Shown here piece after piece: positions 35,150 to 44,200 of a DNA stretch of 64,000 nt. Each line of letters opens with the position of its first letter. The stretch's first letter is position 1. The stretch is from Bradyrhizobium diazoefficiens. GTDB lineage: Bacteria > Pseudomonadota > Alphaproteobacteria > Rhizobiales > Xanthobacteraceae. Under the pieces are notes generated by a model. It saw nothing but the letters and a program-made list of their open reading frames with translations, ran no database searches and had not been told where the DNA came from. Location of the stretch: NCBI RefSeq assembly GCF_016616425.1, contig NZ_CP067101.1, forward strand, positions 5,828,001 to 5,892,000, written 5' to 3'. The position numbers were made by a program, and so were the translations under genes.

Positions 35150-36277
35150 CTATCCGGTAAACATCCAGAGTTGCTCGCTTGCCAGATAGCCGACCAGCAA
35201 TAGTCCTCCGAACGCGACGATGAGCGCGGACGCCCCGATTTCGATCGCTCGCATGATAAGCATACCCGTTCCGGCGCGCGACTGGGCGATGCGGCTTGCC
35301 GCCCGTCGCGCGCCAACGGCAAAGGTTGCGATCCCGGCCACGGTGATCGCCGTTCCCAATCCCATGATCAGCGTTGCGCCTACACCAGTCCAGAACAGAT
35401 CCTGCGCCAACGCGAAAATCAGCACGATGATTGCGCCGGAGCAGGGGCGCAATCCCACCGCGACAACCGCGGCTACTCCCCGCCGCCAGCCGCCGGCACC
35501 GGCGAGGGAGGCAGGCTCGGGCGCATGGGCATGGCCCCAGGCCGACGCGTGATGATCATGATCGCCATCGCACTGGAAGCCATGAGCGGTGCATCCGTCG
35601 ACCTGGCATTGGTCGCCACGCATAGCCATCGCACGAGGCCGCCGGCTGATTGATTGAAGGGACGTGGCGCTGGACGCCTGGCCAGCGGGAGCTGACGCAA
35701 AAGCGAGGTCGGGCACCGCACGCCAGGTCAGTTCGCGGCAGGCGATCAGGAAGCCGCGGCTCTTGACGTAGAGGAGCCTGAGGCCGATCAGGATAACGAG
35801 AGCATAGCTTGTGATCTCGACCAGATGGACGGTCAGCCCGATCGCCTTGGCGGTTGCGCCAAGCAGCACGGCTGCGATGGCCACGACGATGATGGCAACG
35901 ATCGCCTGGATGCCCGCGGATGCAAACGACAGGACGACGCCGCGGCGCCAGGTTTCGTCATTGGCGACCAGATAGGACGAGATCACGGCCTTGCCATGCC
36001 CTGGGCCGACGGCATGGAAGATGCCGTAGACAAAGGAAATGCCAAACAGCTCCCACATTGCGATCCCGTTTCCCCTGGATGCCCGGATGAAGCCCGACAG
36101 CGAACGGTAGAAGGCGGCCTGTTCGGCAAAAATCCAGCTCATGAGCCCCGATGAGGACACGGCCGTTGCGGGATGCGGCGCGCCGAACGGTGCAGCCCGC
36201 GCCGCCACAATACCGGTCGCGCAGGCCATGAGGATCGCCGTCGGGGCAGCCAAGGAGATTTTGCGCGATCTGGTCAT
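35150..36277 (-). CDS. zevB: NicO/RcnA-family metal transporter, ZevB-like
   Basis: 375 aa from ATG 36277, which overlaps the stop of the upstream DUF1007 gene (ATGA). About seven membrane segments; the family motif is GIFHAVGPGHGKAVISSYLV near residue 75. A His/Cys-rich loop in the middle (GDQCQVDGC, GDHDHHASAWGHAHA) should bind metal, and a second motif GLRPCSGAI follows. In Haemophilus influenzae the NicO-type ZevB and the DUF1007 protein ZevA together import zinc under limitation. The neighbours here (CobW GTPase, zinc-type binding protein, Zur-like box) favour zinc over nickel or cobalt. Confidence 0.8.
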   Translation of the reverse strand: MTRSRKISLAAPTAILMACATGIVAARAAPFGAPHPATAVSSSGLMSWIFAEQAAFYRSLSGFIRASRGNGIAMWELFGISFVYGIFHAVGPGHGKAVISSYLVANDETWRRGVVLSFASAGIQAIVAIIVVAIAAVLLGATAKAIGLTVHLVEITSYALVILIGLRLLYVKSRGFLIACRELTWRAVPDLAFASAPAGQASSATSLQSISRRPRAMAMRGDQCQVDGCTAHGFQCDGDHDHHASAWGHAHAPEPASLAGAGGWRRGVAAVVAVGLRPCSGAIIVLIFALAQDLFWTGVGATLIMGLGTAITVAGIATFAVGARRAASRIAQSRAGTGMLIMRAIEIGASALIVAFGGLLLVGYLASEQLWMFTG

Positions 36278-36915
36278 GGGCACTTCACCTGGATCTTATT
36301 CGCGAACGTTTCTCCATAGGTGCTGGAGGGGTCGAGTGGCACGATGTCGAACTGACTGAGCCGCGCCTGCTCGGTCGCCGTCGGCTGATGCGGAAGATCA
36401 TAGGTCACGACGCATTGCGGCGCGCCGCTCAAGGAGACCGGCTTGTCCTTGGCGAATTCGAAATCCACGAAGATCGTGGGGTCGTAGATCTCGATCTGCA
36501 TGGTCTTTGCGGAGGCGGCCGCTTTCAGCGGCAAGGTGAAGTGCAAGGTGAGCGCAGCATTCTTGTATTCGAGCCAATAGTCGACCGGGTCGGCGAACTT
36601 CAGCTTCTTGCCCTCGGTGCGAGCATAAGTGAAGTAGGCGTACTCCTTCAGGGACTCCATGTTGGTCTTGGCGAGTGCGGCCAGTTCCTCCCGCGTGTAC
36701 TGCCCTTTTTTAGCGTGGGAGATGCCCTGAAGCGCATAGGCCGAAAACATGTCATCGAAAGTCCAGGCATGACGGACGCCCGTCATGGTCCCGTCGGCCG
36801 CGTAGACCACGTCGCTGTGGAACGTGACCCAAACATGGGGATGCGCCTCCGCGCGGGTTATGCATAACCAGAAGAGGAGCATCGCGCAGGAGCAGCAAAG
36901 CTTGCGTTTTGTCAT
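36274..36915 (-). CDS. zevA: DUF1007 periplasmic metal-associated protein, ZevA-like
   Basis: 213 aa. A signal peptide (CAMLLFWLCITRAEA) is followed directly by HPHVWVTFHSDVVYA, the DUF1007 start whose histidines are likely the metal site once the signal is removed. The HAWTFDDMFSAYALQGI block is also typical. It is translationally coupled to the NicO transporter, the arrangement of zevAB. Expected to receive or deliver zinc in the periplasm. Confidence 0.82.
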   Translation of the reverse strand: MTKRKLCCSCAMLLFWLCITRAEAHPHVWVTFHSDVVYAADGTMTGVRHAWTFDDMFSAYALQGISHAKKGQYTREELAALAKTNMESLKEYAYFTYARTEGKKLKFADPVDYWLEYKNAALTLHFTLPLKAAASAKTMQIEIYDPTIFVDFEFAKDKPVSLSGAPQCVVTYDLPHQPTATEQARLSQFDIVPLDPSSTYGETFANKIQVKCP

Positions 36916-37085
36916 GGCCTATCTGCCGGATCGGGAAATATGAGCACCCGTAAGAGGCGGGGACAGTGGTCTCGGTTACGCGCGGAGCATGATGGCGCAC
37001 AAGATGACGCATGCGTCTCGTGTCGCACCTCGCACGACGTGTCCTGCAGCAGGCACGGAGGCGGCAGGAAGATGTCAGGAAGGCG

Positions 37086-37475
37086 TCAGGCGGCGGGAGG
37101 CGCGCGTGACCGGAACGCCGTATGCCGCGATCGAAACACCAGATCGGAGACCGGATTGAATGCACGATCGATCTCGGCGAATTGCAGCGACCGCCGGTTT
37201 GCCGGCCCATCCGGAATCGAGGAATTCGAAAGCAGGAAGTTCGAGAAGCAGATCGGGCAATGGTCGTCGTCATCGGCCAGCCGCGCCGGAAGCTGCTCTG
37301 CAGCTTGTAGTGTCGGTCGGGCGTACCCGACACTCACGACATCGGAGGAGTCGGACGCTGAAAGGACGAAATCATGTTTGTGGACATGCGCGAACGACAG
37401 CGCCAGCTGCAGCAGCACCGCCGCCACCGCGAGATAGGCTCCGTATTGCCGGGCGAAGGCCCGAGACAGCATCAT
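37086..37475 (-). CDS. DUF2946-like small membrane-anchored protein
   Basis: 129 aa with one N-terminal hydrophobic segment (YGAYLAVAAVLLQLALSFAH), a HVHKH histidine cluster and a DDDHCPICF motif, the features of DUF2946 proteins, which accompany metal transport genes. The CxxC and histidines suggest metal binding. Start at 37475, with a second in-frame ATG directly after it; GGGGAG lies just upstream. It stands between the CobW block and zevAB on the same strand. Confidence 0.72.
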   Translation of the reverse strand: MMLSRAFARQYGAYLAVAAVLLQLALSFAHVHKHDFVLSASDSSDVVSVGYARPTLQAAEQLPARLADDDDHCPICFSNFLLSNSSIPDGPANRRSLQFAEIDRAFNPVSDLVFRSRHTAFRSRAPPAA

Positions 37476-37623
37476 ACTCCCCCTGCCAAGGAGCCGTTCC
37501 CCTTTCGACGCCTAGAGTCCTCAGTTACCGCGGTCGACCGAACGCGTGCAATGGCCGCTTGCATTGGCTATCACCTGCAATGGACGCGGAGAATATGGCG
37601 ATCGAGGGGCCAAGAGAGGCGTG

Positions 37624-37818
37624 TCAGTTCCCGGACGTGTCCTTTCGATGGAACGGCCCCATCCGGTCCGACTGCGTCAGCGTTGCCGGGTCACTCACCG
37701 GGCGCTCGCCGATCGCGTCGGTCGGTGGAAAGATGCTGTCATATATCGCGCGGGCTTCCCGTATGAGGCGAATCCGCTCGCGTTCGGTTCTCGAAACAAA
37801 TCCTACGATCTCGCCCAT
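37624..37818 (-). CDS. Small protein (64 aa) coupled to cobW
   Basis: Starts MGEIVGFVSRTERERIRLIR and contains EARAIYDSIFPPTDAIGER. The ATG at 37818 follows the cobW stop by only about 10 bases and has GGGAG 5 bases ahead, so it is clearly translated as part of the operon. The long frame upstream of that ATG overlaps cobW and is not real. Charged, helical, no cysteines. I recall similar short proteins after cobW-type genes in rhizobia but know no function. Confidence 0.68.
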   Translation of the reverse strand: MGEIVGFVSRTERERIRLIREARAIYDSIFPPTDAIGERPVSDPATLTQSDRMGPFHRKDTSGN

Positions 37819-37828
37819 CTGCGCTCCC

Positions 37829-38800
37829 TCAGGCGCAACAGGCTTCGAAGCCTTGCCGCAGCAGATCCTTTGGCAAATCACGCCCGATGAAAACAAGCCT
37901 TGTCTGGCGCGGCTCCTGCTCCTTCCAGGGACGCTGACTCCCGCCCTCAATGAGCATATGGACGCTTTGAACTACAAACTGCCGATCGTCATCCTCGATC
38001 GATGCGATGCCCTTCATGCGCAGGATGTCCGGACCAAAGCGTTGGGTCACGTCCTGAATCCATGACACGAACCTATTGGGCTTCATCGGTCGATCCGCGA
38101 CCAGGGACAGGCTGCCGATTCCCTCGTCGTGCTCATGATCGTGTTCTTCCGTGAGGAACCCCGGCTCGACTTCAAGGACGCGATCGAGATTAAAGGCGTC
38201 TCGTCCCAATACCTGGGCGAGATCGATTTCACAGCGCTCCGTTCTGTGAATCGTTGCATATGGGTTGATGTTTCGGATACGGCGTTCGACTGTTGCGAGG
38301 GCGTCCGGATCGACAAGATCGACCTTGTTGACGAGAACGACGTCGGCGAAGGCGAGTTGTTCCTGCACTTCTGGCGCCCGGTCGACCTGTTCAAGGAGAT
38401 GCCTGGCATCCGCGACGGTGACGATGGCGTCGAGCTTCGTCTTGCGGCGGACGTCCTCATCGACAAAGAAAGTCTGCGCCACCGGGGCGGGATCGGCGAG
38501 GCCCGTGGTCTCGATGACAATGCCGTCGAAGCCTCGGCTGCGCCGCATCAACCCTGCGGTGATGCGAATGAGGTCGCCCCGCACCGTGCAGCAGATGCAG
38601 CCATTGTTCATCTCAAAAATCTCCTCGTCGGCGTCGACGATGAGATCGTTGTCGATACCGATCTCTCCGAATTCGTTCACGATCACGGCAAACCGCTTGC
38701 CATGCGTCTCAGTGAGAATGCGGTTCAGCAATGTCGTCTTCCCGGAGCCGAGATAGCCGGTCAGAACGGTGACGGGAATCTGCGGTGTAGTATCGGGCAT
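37829..38800 (-). CDS. CobW/COG0523 family GTP-dependent metallochaperone
   Basis: 323 aa. Walker A is GYLGSGKTT (15-23), the metal site is GCICCTVR (68-75, CxCC), Walker B-like ETTGLADP and the GTP-specific NKVD are all present, and [10 protein letters not shown] adds a metal-binding loop. The C-terminal CobW domain carries [24 protein letters not shown]0523 proteins under Zur control (ZigA, ZNG1 type) deliver zinc to client enzymes when zinc is scarce. The Zur-like palindrome lies 60 bases upstream. Confidence 0.88.
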   Translation of the reverse strand: MPDTTPQIPVTVLTGYLGSGKTTLLNRILTETHGKRFAVIVNEFGEIGIDNDLIVDADEEIFEMNNGCICCTVRGDLIRITAGLMRRSRGFDGIVIETTGLADPAPVAQTFFVDEDVRRKTKLDAIVTVADARHLLEQVDRAPEVQEQLAFADVVLVNKVDLVDPDALATVERRIRNINPYATIHRTERCEIDLAQVLGRDAFNLDRVLEVEPGFLTEEHDHEHDEGIGSLSLVADRPMKPNRFVSWIQDVTQRFGPDILRMKGIASIEDDDRQFVVQSVHMLIEGGSQRPWKEQEPRQTRLVFIGRDLPKDLLRQGFEACCA

Positions 38801-38860
38801 GGTGTATCTCCTCCTCGCGCTCGCGCAACGTGACGCAAGGGCATCAGTCAGCGATCTGCT

Positions 38861-38880
38861 TGTAATGTTATAACATTACA
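38861..38880. promoter_or_regulatory. Zur-type operator, perfect 20-bp palindrome
   Basis: TGTAATGTTATAACATTACA is its own reverse complement and matches the GTTATAAC-centred Zur box of proteobacteria. A further half-site TGTAATG follows directly (38881-38887), so that CATTACATGTAATG (38874-38887) forms a second overlapping 14-bp palindrome. It lies between the divergent cobW gene and the zinc-binding protein gene and could control both. Binding by Zur is inferred. Confidence 0.85.
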
Positions 38881-39050
38881 TGTAATGAAAGGCGATGCAA
38901 AGGGGATGAGATGGGCGACTGGTGCCAGACACGGGGATGTCCCCTTGGGGGCGAGAGTAGATCGAAGGCTTTCATGAGAAGCCGTTGAGCTTCCGTCACT
39001 TCAAGCAATTCAGAGAGATGCTATTGTTCCAGTTCTGCCAGGGCGCTCCA

Positions 39051-40046
39051 ATGCACGCCGATGCTCGACGGCGATTTCATGTCAATCTAAACCGTGATCC
39101 GCGGCACGACATTTCCAAGCCTTGGAGGAAGGCCTGCTTTCGACTGCTGATTTTGATAGGTGTTGCCGCGGTCTCGGCGGCACTGCCCGCTTCTGCGCAG
39201 CAAGCACCAAAATTAAAGGTGGTGGCGACGTTTTCGATCCTCGGTGATTTCGCGAGGAACGTTGGCGGTGATCGGGCCGACGTTATGACCCTGGTCGGCT
39301 CCAACGGCGACGTCCACGTCTACACACCGACGACCGCCGATGCGGAGGCGATCAGGAATGCCAAGCTTGTGATCGTCAACGGCCTCGGCTTGGAGGGCTG
39401 GCTGCCGCGGCTCGTCGAATCATCCGGCAGCAGCGCGGCCACCGTCCTCGCAACCCGAGGTATTGCGCCGCGCAAGACCGGTCCCGGCGAGATACTGAGT
39501 CGTGATCGCGGCGCAGGGGCACTGGACCCGCACGCTTGGCAAGCCGTTGAGAACGCCGAGATCTACGTCGCCAATATTCGCGATGCGATGGTCGCCGCCG
39601 ATCCCGCCAACGCCGCGACCTACGGAGCCAATGCATCGGCCTATCAAGCCAAACTGGAAGCGCTTGACCGCGACGTTCGCGAAGCGGTCGCACGGATTCC
39701 GGCCGAGCGGCGTAAGGTGATTTCGACTCACGACGCCTTTGGCTATTTCGCCGCCGCCTACGACATCACGTTCGTGGCGCCCCAGGGCGTTTCGACCGAA
39801 ACTGAGCCGAGCGCGGGGGATATCGCGACCATCATCGCGCAGATCAAGAAGGAGAAGATTCCGGCTGTCTTCCTGGAAAACATCACTGACCCCAGACTGA
39901 TGCGCCAGATTGCCTCCGAGACTGGTGTCGCGATCGGCGGAACGCTTTATTCGGATAGCCTGACCGATCGAAATGGAGAGGCTCCCAGCTACGTCGAGAT
40001 GGTCAGGCACAATATCAGGACGATTGCGATCGCCCTCGCGAAGTAG
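39051..40046 (+). CDS. Zinc/manganese-type ABC periplasmic binding protein (cluster A-I, ZnuA/AztC-like)
   Basis: 331 aa from ATG 39051; a TTG at 38985 and an ATG at 39018 would extend it. A signal peptide (FRLLILIGVAAVSAALPASA) precedes the fold. Metal ligands fit the family: His in DVHVYTPT, His in DPHAWQ, His in ISTHDAFGYF and a late Asp in YSDSLTD. It lacks the long His-rich loop of ZnuA, as AztC does. No permease or ATPase genes follow, so it is an orphan that would work with a transporter elsewhere, or pass zinc to ZevAB. Confidence 0.85.
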   Translation: MHADARRRFHVNLNRDPRHDISKPWRKACFRLLILIGVAAVSAALPASAQQAPKLKVVATFSILGDFARNVGGDRADVMTLVGSNGDVHVYTPTTADAEAIRNAKLVIVNGLGLEGWLPRLVESSGSSAATVLATRGIAPRKTGPGEILSRDRGAGALDPHAWQAVENAEIYVANIRDAMVAADPANAATYGANASAYQAKLEALDRDVREAVARIPAERRKVISTHDAFGYFAAAYDITFVAPQGVSTETEPSAGDIATIIAQIKKEKIPAVFLENITDPRLMRQIASETGVAIGGTLYSDSLTDRNGEAPSYVEMVRHNIRTIAIALAK

Positions 40047-40139
40047 TCTGCTAGTCCGGCCGTGCGATCCAGCGTTACCGTTGAACACGGCGCGCCACGT
40101 GAATTGGCATGCAAAACACTTCGACGGGAGAATTGATCC

Positions 40140-41144
40140 GTGCGGTTGAAGTCCGTCCTTCTGAGCATCATCGATATATTCAGCGTCTTCATGATCGTCG
40201 CCTTGTCGGCGTTGCCACGGTGTTTTGCCGCGCAGCAATCGTCGGACGTTCCGGCTTGGCTGAGGGCCCATGTCGGCGAAGGCGACGGTCAAATCGCACA
40301 AGCGGTGTTGCAAAAGGCGCGCGCGCTTTACCTAAAAAAGGTCGGCGAAGGCGCAGTCAAAAATCCCTGCTACTTCGCTATGGACGCTACGCGTCCCAAC
40401 GATTCAAGCGAAGGCAAATTTGGCGGGCGGTTTTACGTTATCTGCGAATCCAACCGGTCGTTTCGTACGATTTCGGCGGGTCACGGCGGCGGTCGCCATT
40501 TGAAGGGCATCGCGGATTTCGCAAACGGAAGACGGTGTGCGAAGAACTTCAGCAATGCGCCGGATTCGGAATTGACGGCCGGCGGGGCCTATCTGACAGG
40601 CGAGACGAAAACGTCGTTCAAAGGCTATTTCCGAGCCTCAGCGAAACAAGAGGCGGTCTTGATACGCTCGTTCGTTCAGTTTGAAGGCGAAGGCGAGACC
40701 GCAAACGCCCGGCAGCGCGAGATCGGCGGACATCCGGCCGAATTATTGAGAAACGTCTGTCTTCGAAAAGATCCGCGCAGTCCGTACGCAAACCATGACG
40801 GTTACGTTCCGTTCGGAACGCTGGTCGATTACGCCGGTGGCCGCAGCAACGGCTGCACCAGTTGGTCGCCATCGGACGCCGGACAAATCGTGGCGATGGT
40901 GAACGAGAACCCGACGACGCTGTACATCTATCCCGACTCCTCCGACGTCGACGCCGTGGCGCGAGCGGTGGCGGCCCGCCGGTCGCTGTCGAGTGCGGGA
41001 TTATACTGGAATGCTTCCTGTTTGAAGGAAATCCGCGCTCCGAAATTCTGGCCAAAGGAAACCCTCGGTCCGATCCTCGCTCAATACAAGAAGGATCATC
41101 CGCCACCGCCGCAACGGCCAACTCCGATTTGTAAGGGACGATGA
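40140..41144 (+). CDS. Secreted protein with L,D-transpeptidase-like catalytic motif
   Basis: 334 aa, GTG start with GGGAG 9 bases upstream. Signal peptide (FMIVALSALPRCFA) then a domain with ISAGHGGGRHLKG, GGAYLTGET and GGRSNGCTSWSPSDA. The S/N-G-C-T-S arrangement near the C-terminus resembles the catalytic Cys of the murein L,D-transpeptidase-like (YkuD-related) family, where an upstream His completes the site. The C-terminus is proline-rich (PPPPQRPTP). The first frame position agrees with export. If correct it modifies peptidoglycan cross-links; the assignment is from short motifs only. It follows the zinc-binding protein by 93 bases. Confidence 0.55.
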   Translation: MRLKSVLLSIIDIFSVFMIVALSALPRCFAAQQSSDVPAWLRAHVGEGDGQIAQAVLQKARALYLKKVGEGAVKNPCYFAMDATRPNDSSEGKFGGRFYVICESNRSFRTISAGHGGGRHLKGIADFANGRRCAKNFSNAPDSELTAGGAYLTGETKTSFKGYFRASAKQEAVLIRSFVQFEGEGETANARQREIGGHPAELLRNVCLRKDPRSPYANHDGYVPFGTLVDYAGGRSNGCTSWSPSDAGQIVAMVNENPTTLYIYPDSSDVDAVARAVAARRSLSSAGLYWNASCLKEIRAPKFWPKETLGPILAQYKKDHPPPPQRPTPICKGR

Positions 41145-41353
41145 GTTGTGTCCCTTGTAGCTTGCCTCTCGTGCCGCGCGTCGCGCTACAGGGGCCACGT
41201 GCGGCAGCTTCCGGACCGAAGCGCTGGTTCGGGCGACGAGCCAGCCAGCGTAGTAGGTACTCAGAGCCCACGGCCGAGGGACCATGCGCCGGTAGCGCGG
41301 CGCAAGCAGATCGCGAAGCGGATGCATGCCCAACCGCCGCTTAAGCCCGCTGC
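41145..41353. other. Intergenic stretch
   Basis: About 200 bases between convergent genes. Nothing recognised. Confidence 0.35.
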
Positions 41354-42246
41354 TTACGCCCGGACATGACCATTTTCGTTGAGGAATGCCGCGACGGCGT
41401 CGGTGACTGCATCCGGCATCTCTTCGTGGACCGCCAGCTTGCCAGCTGACAGCCGCTTGACCCGAACATTGGGCAGTTCACAAAGCGCCTCCATTTCCGC
41501 CCGCGACTTCGACGGCGTCTCCTCGCCATAGATGACAAGTATCGGAGCATTGGCGCGCCGAGCGAGGTCGAGGAAGGCCGCGCGGCTCTCCACGCGATCG
41601 AGGGCGCCGGTGACGAAGCGCACCGAGCCGTGCCGGGCGCCTGGCGCGGGTCACGGCGAGCTTCTCCGCCAGACGATCTCCACTGAGCCAGCCGGCATCG
41701 CCGTACACGTGCTCGCGCGCCATTTTCGATACGACGAAGCGGCTGACATTGAGCCGGTAAAGAAGTGGGCCTGTGATGGGATGATCTATCGCTGCGCGCA
41801 CCCGAGCGAACCAGGGACACGCGCCATCCACCACGTCGGCAGCGGTCCCCGCCAGGTCGGGGCGATCAGGACAAGACGTTCGATAGTGCCGGGCCGGTAG
41901 ACCGCCTGATAGAGGGCATAGGTCGCGGCGTGGCCGGCCGCGACGATCGCATGGGGCGGCGGCGCGATCTCACTCAGGAACCAGTTGAGGAACGCCGAGA
42001 GGCTCTCCGGCGACCAATCGTCTCTCGGGCGCGTTCGATCGCCAAACCCCGGCCATCGACGGTTACCAGTTGGAACTGCGACTGCAGGCTTTCGAAGAGC
42101 GGGTGCATTTCCCGGCGCGTCGAAATCGAACTCAGGGCCGGCAAAAGGACAACGGACGACCCATTGCCGGCTTCGTCCATGCCGAGCGTGGTTTCTCCGC
42201 GCTCCCACCTGCAGTGTATCGTTCGCTCCATCGCGTCAGTCCGCAT
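41354..42246 (-). pseudogene. Alpha/beta hydrolase gene broken by several frameshifts
   Basis: Pieces in order on the minus strand: WERGETTLGMDEAGNGSSVV and LLPALSSISTRREMHPLFES (N-terminus), WRGFGDRTRP-like segment, HAIVAAGHAATYALYQAVYR (the position of the nucleophile elbow), PGTIERLVLIAPTWRGPLPT, then in another frame DHPITGPLLYRLNVSRFVVS, and in a third frame RRANAPILVIYGEETPSKSR and the end LAVHEEMPDAVTDAVAAFL. Together they trace one hydrolase of about 290 aa with at least three frame changes. The elbow reads AAGHAA, without the expected Ser. Confidence 0.8.
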
Positions 42247-42268
42247 CGCTTGCGCAAGAGAATGGTGA

Positions 42269-42529
42269 TCATCCTCGACCAGGCACCAGAATATATGGCC
42301 TCACGCCATCCGTTTTCAGCTTCAGAGACGCGATCTCGTCGTCGGAAAGGCGTCGCTGCGCGGTCCTTCTCTCTTCCCGAACGATACCTGGAAAGCGCAG
42401 GATCGCTTCTTCCGCGCCACCGGCATCAGGTGTCCCAACAGCGAAAAACCTGCGATCGGACTCGCGTTCCTTGATCAAGCAGACTTCGACGAGCCAGCCG
42501 AATTCCGCGAGTCCATCAGCGCGATTCAT
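42269..42529 (-). CDS. Small conserved hypothetical protein
   Basis: 86 aa starting MNRADGLAEFGWLVEVCLIK and containing AEEAILRFPGIVREERRTA and RRLSDDEIASLKLKTDGVRP. The ATG at 42529 is chosen because the 83 codons before it have the composition of random sequence. It looks like a short rhizobial protein with a C-terminal peptide YILVPGRG. Function unknown. A shadow on the other strand is less protein-like. Confidence 0.55.
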   Translation of the reverse strand: MNRADGLAEFGWLVEVCLIKERESDRRFFAVGTPDAGGAEEAILRFPGIVREERRTAQRRLSDDEIASLKLKTDGVRPYILVPGRG

Positions 42530-43562
42530 CTGATCGCCGGTGCGGGTCGCTACTGATTCAGCGGGCGGCGTTGTTGTTTCCAGATGGCTTGAATGGCCCG
42601 AAGAGGCCCAGTCCGGGGAACAGCCGCCGCGCTCCTTCTCTGGATCGGCTGCATCAAACGGTAGAAGCCAAGCTAAGCGGTCAGGCCGACGTCCCTGTCC
42701 CAATTTCAAGTGGCTAGTGTCCTGATTGGAGACGGTGACTGGCCGTGTGGGATCGGCAAGGCGGCGCGATCTCGACATCGCTTACGGCGCGGAGATCACC
42801 GCTCTGGTAGCGTCCGCACCCAAGATTGGTCCAACCAAGCGCCGGTCTCGCCATCGAAAGCGGTGGGTCTAGGTTCCCTGAGGCGCTCGCAATTTTTGGC
42901 TCTTGTGCTCGACGGCGCAACCAATCGAGCGATGATGGCCTTGTTCAATCCTTCTCGCTGCGCGCGCGCGAATGGCGGTCACGAGGTCTGGACTCTGCTT
43001 GGCCATGGAGATCAGGTTAGCAATGTGTCGATCGGCATCGACGCGCGTTTCGCGGGCGAACATTTGCCATTGGCGTATTCACGCCCGATTTTCATTGCGA
43101 GGATCCTTCCGCACATTGACATCGTCGTAGGGAAGCATGCAGGCGAGATCGTAAAGCAGTGCAGGACGTACCCGAGGCCCGTTGCCTAAGAGCAGGGAGT
43201 CATTCTTGGCGTGCGCGTCGGCACCTCCAATAAGCTTATTCAAGCCCAAGGCGCGAATGTCTCAATGTCGGCCTCGACGAACGTAGCCGCTTGCCAACAT
43301 CCCGGGATGCGCTCGGTTACCGAGATACCTCACGCCGATCGGCATGATTCCGGAACAACTCATGGCTCCAACGCGCAACGCGCCTTGAACATCAGGCATC
43401 GAGATTGCTTCTGCCCCGAACCGATTCTTTCGCGCAGCCCGAAGTACGCCGCGGTTCTCCGCGGGGACTCGATTGGGGCGGCCTGCTTCATGGCTGAGCC
43501 CGACGTTTCCCCTCTCCCGCGCCTCTCAAAGACGTCGCGTCGCAGCTCATTACTGATTTGTC
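42530..43562. other. About 1 kb without a supported gene
   Basis: Many short frames on both strands, none with a ribosome site, recognised domain or paralogue in this window. Given the broken genes on both sides it is probably decayed coding sequence. No tRNA, repeat or hairpin was recognised. Confidence 0.4.
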
Positions 43563-44009
43563 TTAAGACCTTGTGGCGCGCCTTCGGGTCGAAATGCGGC
43601 GTTGCTGCTTGCGTTCGTGGCTGCGTGGGTTGGCCTCGCCACGAACCGAGCAAAGCGCTATGGGCTTTGTTGGCTCGGGAAGTGTGTCCTTCGCCTCATC
43701 CGGCATCTCGGGGCGGCTTTGGCGCGCCTCCATCATCTCGAGGGTGGCGCGTCCTCTTTCCGTGATGCGCCAGCCGCCGTTGGCGCGCTCAATAAGCTTT
43801 TGCGAGAAGATGTCGAGGTTCGGCACACGCTCGCCCAGTCTCTTGGTACGCTCGGCCCAGTCCCGCCCGCTGGTCGCCAGAATGGCCATGTCTCGCTTGA
43901 GCTCCGCCATCGGCGCGAAGCCGTCCGGATAACTCACCAAGATCTTGAGGACTGTGACCTGAAAATTCACCTGAGTGACAACATCATGAATTTGTTCAAT
44001 TAGCGCCAC
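43563..44009 (-). CDS. Small protein with winged-helix-like domain
   Basis: 148 aa, GTG start at 44009 overlapping the end of the upstream gene by 10 bases. It reads QVTVLKILVSYPDGFAPMAE, LKRDMAILATSGRDWAERTK and IFSQKLIERANGGWRITERG. The order of helices and the GGWRITERGRATLE wing resemble the winged-helix of restriction-type or ArsR-like proteins, but no named family is certain. The C-terminal 45 residues are polar and basic. It is translationally coupled to the 66-aa protein, so the two probably work together. Confidence 0.65.
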   Translation of the reverse strand: MALIEQIHDVVTQVNFQVTVLKILVSYPDGFAPMAELKRDMAILATSGRDWAERTKRLGERVPNLDIFSQKLIERANGGWRITERGRATLEMMEARQSRPEMPDEAKDTLPEPTKPIALCSVRGEANPRSHERKQQRRISTRRRATRS

Positions 44010-44200
44010 ATGGTCGGCAACCTTGAAAGAGCTTCGCGACCGACCTGTTCGAGCGCATCATGGGTGGTTTCGCCCCTGCTGGCAGCTTCCAGAATTTTCG
44101 AAGCGACATGGGCGCGGACACCCGTCTCGTATGGTGAAAGATTCTTGCAAACCTCGTCAAGCACTGCGCGTAGCAGCGCGGTGGTAGCCGCATCCAACAT
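44000..44200 (-). CDS. Small conserved protein, paralogue of the gene at 4727-4927
   Basis: 66 aa starting MLDAATTALLRAVLDEVCKN and ending SRLPTMWR. The start at 44200 is preceded by GGGGGAGG and agrees with the start of similarity to the other copy. About 60 percent of positions match the paralogue. It overlaps the GTG start of the winged-helix-like gene, an arrangement the other copy does not have. Function unknown. Confidence 0.72.
   Translation of the reverse strand: MLDAATTALLRAVLDEVCKNLSPYETGVRAHVASKILEAASRGETTHDALEQVGREALSRLPTMWR

Noticed and set aside
42714..43189. Short frames on both strands between the small genes and the winged-helix-like gene
   Set aside because: Mutually overlapping, no starts with ribosome sites, no domain; treated as decayed sequence.
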